Assembly (NCBI GenBank): GCA_948567375.1
Contig: OX419758.1
Location: forward strand, 9,119,001 to 9,183,000
DNA length: 64,000 nt
Direction: 5' to 3'
Origin: Lunularia cruciata
Lineage: Eukaryota; Streptophyta; Marchantiopsida; Lunulariales; Lunulariaceae
Shown here: positions 62,101 through 64,000 of the stretch, one piece after another
Layout: every line of letters begins with the position of its first letter
Position numbering within the stretch: the first letter of the stretch is position 1
Notes under the pieces: model-generated
The model's database searches: none
What the model saw: only the letters and a program-made list of their open reading frames with translations
Told to the model about the DNA's origin: nothing
Translations under genes and position numbers: made by a program

Positions 62101-64000
62101 ATATGATCAGGTACTGCACCATTTTTCTGCAACGACAAGAGTCAATGCAGGAAATGGCAGGAAACTCATCTGACCTTATTTGGATCGGCAACCATCTTTG
62201 GAGCTTGCTGAAACATTATACAGCAGGCCTCCATGACCATTTTAACACCCTCGGGGGGATTTCTTAGGGACTTTACTTCGACAATATCATTCCTAGTCAA
62301 CAATTTTAGAGATGATAGGGCTGCCTCAAGGGCTGGGAGCGCTTTATCAAGTTCAGCTTGGGCGCTGTCTGCGATGCTTTTGGCTTTAGCTGCCATCTTA
62401 TTTGCTTCTGCTTCTTGTTTCCCAACCTGAACAAAACTGACAGATCTTTTCCTTCACTTGTCATCTCCAGGCTGGCAGATTCTAGAATAAGCGATGCGAA
62501 AAATCTTCACAATCAAAAAGCACTGTTAATTCCTTAGGAAGCAAGTTAGTCCGCGAAAGATAAAATACAACCTCCGCTTTTGTTATATCGGCGGCTTTCT
62601 TGTCATTTGAAATGACAGCCATCATTTCGTCTGCTTCCTTTGCGGTAGCCTGTAGGATGGGCTGTAATTGTACAAGCTCGTCCTGCATAACCGTCACTTC
62701 TTGTGCAGTTGTAAGAAGTTTGTCCAGACCTGCTTCAAGTCTTCCCTTTAGTCCTTGCAGATCGGACTTCTTCTCGCCCATAAGCTTGATGAAGAGCTGG
62801 AGAAGCTCGAGATAACTTGTAGGAGTGACGTAGTTATGACGATTTAGCTCCTGTAGGAAATCTGCAGAGCGCTTCTCTACAGATTGATGAACGTAGACAC
62901 ACGTCTTCACAAGTTTTACCACCTGTTCCGGAAAATATCACTTCTTAGCAAATGGTTGACTGTATCAGTTTCCTATGAGGATCAGATTGGACCAACAGCT
63001 TCTGTTGTAACTTTTCTTCCTACTAGGTTACGCATCAACGAAATTGTCTCACCTCTTCAGAAGTAAACAGCCCAGTGGCAGTGAGAAAATTATGAGCGAC
63101 CGATTTCAAAGCTTCCTCTGGCCACTCGCTAAACCAGTCGATAGTACAACAGTTGACTAGAGATGGAAACATTCGCAACCTCGTACGAAAAGCATCTCCA
63201 ATTGGACTCATGGCCAACACTACATGGAGATTGTGTCGCACACGCTTTTGGAAGGCGGTTTGAAGAGTCAACTTTGTCACAGGACTGCCGGATGCAAGAA
63301 GGATAGGACGCATCGCATTAGCAATAATGTCTAGGTCTTCGTTTTTCCACAAATTCGGTACCTGGATTGCAGATACGGTGGTTGTCACGCAATATGTAAA
63401 GGAAGCGATAGAAACATAGAAGGATATGGCAAAACCAAATTACGTTTCTGTTTGCAATTCGCTACTGCACACAATCCGACAATCTGATGTCAACTAAAAT
63501 TTGAATGCTTCGAAGAAAAGAACATTTATGTCCACCCTTGCTCAGCTAGCTGCCATGAACTATTAGATACAGAAGCAAAAGGGCAATGGAGATCGCTCCG
63601 TGTCTTTTCCGTTCTCCATGTCAAGGGATTCAAGTGATTGCCTCCCCAGAATTTAAAATGTTGTTGATATCTTCCAAGAAAGATTCCATGATAATCTGGG
63701 TGTCAGAGAACAAGAACACTGTTTCCTTGTCATCCAGTCCCGCTTTGAAAAGGACTTTCTTCAAGTCTTCCTTCCACTCGTTGTTTCCATAGCCCTTAGC
63801 TATTTCAACCTGTAAAACATGATAACGTAATGGAGCCCAACCACACTTTGCAAGAGGAAGACTATGAGCAAGCGAGATGAGAAAATGAATTTCCATGTGT
63901 TGAGGCAGCAGAAGTTCAGCATCACATTGGGCATTGATCACGTTTGTAAACAACTAACCACGCTCATAATGCATGCGAGATGTACCTGAATGATCTCAAA
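47178..64000 (-). CDS. Axonemal dynein heavy chain, inner-arm (DNAH7/DNAH3-like) type, C-terminal part
   Basis: Twenty-three exons fit in frame and give 1,663 residues; the N-terminal 60% lies beyond the window. Exons: 64000-63986, 63809-63642, 63361-63053, 62922-62572, 62426-62175, 62034-61870, 61542-61369, 61102-60800, 60482-60324, 60213-59917, 59578-59381, 59059-58934, 58683-58411, 57929-57825, 57187-56972, 56839-56657, 56550-56398, 50703-50353, 50232-50128, 49220-48723, 48413-48261, 47953-47638, 47299-47178. Parts in order: AAA4 after its P-loop ([17 protein letters not shown]); stalk coil 1 (62922 exon); microtubule-binding tip; stalk coil 2 (61102 exon); AAA5 ([40 protein letters not shown]); AAA6 ([52 protein letters not shown]); C-terminal cap ([17 protein letters not shown]-like, [17 protein letters not shown]). 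Single-headed inner-arm dyneins drive bending of sperm flagella, so the plant makes motile sperm. Nearly all introns are phase 0; two use GC donors (after 57825 and 63642). The 5.7-kb intron 56397-50704 contains a copia element. No break seen. Confidence 0.93.
50722..51598 (+). repeat. Left LTR of the copia element, interrupted
   Basis: 422 bp of LTR in two pieces (50722-51115, 51571-51598) around a foreign solo LTR. Contains TGTATATATATGAGTGCTC, a TATA-like promoter region. Matches the right LTR at 55792-56226 with few changes; the right copy has an extra 15-bp duplication (CTAGATACATGATTA). Confidence 0.9.
51116..51565 (-). mobile_element. Nested solo LTR B1, inside the left copia LTR
   Basis: 450 bp; on the minus strand it starts TGTTAGTTTAGTTAATC and ends GGTTCTTATCA. 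Flanked by a 5-bp target duplication with one mismatch (TACTT at 51111-51115, TACGT at 51566-51570). Closely similar to B2 at 53899-54350 in the opposite orientation and more distantly to the host element's own LTR. Confidence 0.88.
51599..53345 (+). pseudogene. Copia gag and protease region (broken)
   Basis: Gag begins near 51603 ([15 protein letters not shown]) and is cut by the solo LTR at 51958-52471, then resumes ([18 protein letters not shown]). A CCHC knuckle lies near 52855 ([15 protein letters not shown]). The protease active site near 53105 reads [10 protein letters not shown], where copia proteases normally have D-S-G; the Ser is Tyr. The frame ends at TAA 53316 just before a TKNLISVHL-like segment, then runs into the inversion junction. 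Confidence 0.85.
51958..52471 (+). mobile_element. Nested solo LTR C, inside copia gag
   Basis: 514 bp from TGTTAGAATCAGAC to GGTTCTCATCA, with perfect target duplication AAACT (51953-51957, 52472-52476). Shares with the host LTR the GTGCAATTAGGAGTGTTTGC block and the ACATCAGAAGTCAGAATG end. Contains a 12-bp minisatellite (TTCAG(C/T)ACACC(T/C), about four units, 52053-52100). Removing it rejoins the gag frame. Confidence 0.9.
53318..54800 (-). pseudogene. Inverted pre-integrase/integrase block of the copia element
   Basis: Minus-strand reading from 54800: [15 protein letters not shown] (protease tail), [13 protein letters not shown] (GAG pre-integrase), [25 protein letters not shown], then a solo LTR (53899-54350), then [60 protein letters not shown] and RSRDVLIS near 53335. 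These are the catalytic D, D and E regions of copia integrase. The block sits between plus-strand protease and plus-strand RT, so it has been inverted in place. At least one frameshift lies near the LTR. Confidence 0.88.
53899..54350 (+). mobile_element. Nested solo LTR B2, inside the copia integrase
   Basis: 452 bp from TGTTAGTTTAGTTAATC to GGTTCTTATCA, with perfect target duplication TACTA (53894-53898, 54351-54355). It splits the integrase just after the FVDDYS motif. Same family as B1 at 51116-51565, opposite orientation. Confidence 0.92.
54790..55783 (+). pseudogene. Copia reverse transcriptase C-terminus and RNase H
   Basis: Begins at the catalytic YVDDLLLLG motif near 54805; the N-terminal two thirds of RT are missing. 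Then come [50 protein letters not shown] and RNase H ([53 protein letters not shown]). A frameshift near 55690 puts the usual [14 protein letters not shown] tail in another frame, ending near 55783. Confidence 0.9.
55792..56226 (+). repeat. Right LTR of the copia element
   Basis: 435 bp, TGTTAGTTTTGATAATC to GGTTCTCATCA, followed by the target duplication CAGTA (56227-56231). Nearly identical to the left LTR once the nested LTR is removed, so the insertion is fairly young compared with the gypsy element. Confidence 0.92.

Noticed and set aside
1-64000. CRISPR arrays, bacterial operons, rRNA or intact tRNA genes
   Set aside because: None seen. The short tandem repeats present lack unique spacers, and the gene content is eukaryotic throughout.

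Overview
This is nuclear DNA of a land plant. Two things point to a lineage that still makes swimming sperm (lycophyte, fern or bryophyte, with a repeat-rich lycophyte my best guess): a large fragment of an axonemal dynein heavy chain gene, and plant-type genes around it (a WAK/RLCK-class kinase, a plant Sec14 protein, an NTMC2T5-type SMP/C2 protein). Gene density is low, intergenic DNA is AT-rich, and most of the rest is transposon wreckage. The species cannot be fixed from the sequence alone.

Layout. 1-600: a diverged tandem duplication and a small retrotransposon 3' fragment. 1366-4411 (+): a two-exon gene that appears to join a retroviral-type Gag-like module to a complete protein kinase. 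6959-9520 (-): a six-exon Sec14/CRAL-TRIO lipid-transfer gene whose exons fit in frame. 13257-20105 (+): a decayed Ty3/gypsy element, split by a 734-bp solo LTR with a clean target duplication. 20949-24620 and 40385-44099 (+): two full-length copies of an R2-like non-LTR retrotransposon (C2H2 finger, reverse transcriptase, CCHC knuckle, restriction-like endonuclease). The first is badly decayed; the second is open except for one UGA that both copies share. Solo 3' ends of the same family lie at 542, 20585, 35796 and 37444. 27998-28102: a perfect 49-bp-arm palindrome. 32613-34625 (-): an intronless SMP/C2 membrane-contact protein. 45905-46515 (-): a second copy of the LTR found inside the gypsy element. 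47178-64000 (-): the C-terminal 1,663 residues of an inner-arm-type dynein heavy chain in 23 exons (the 5'-most is cut by the window edge). One of its introns holds a 5.5-kb Ty1/copia element (50722-56226) that carries three further solo LTRs and an internal inversion.

How it fits together. The host genes are unrelated housekeeping, signalling and motility genes with no sign of co-regulation. The common theme is retrotransposon activity: insertion, solo-LTR formation, 5' truncation, C-to-T decay, inversion at short inverted repeats, and a possible capture of Gag coding sequence by a kinase gene. The most interesting items are the RLE-bearing R2-like family with its shared UGA and structured 3' end, and the Gag-like/kinase fusion. 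No tRNA, rRNA or CRISPR locus was seen.
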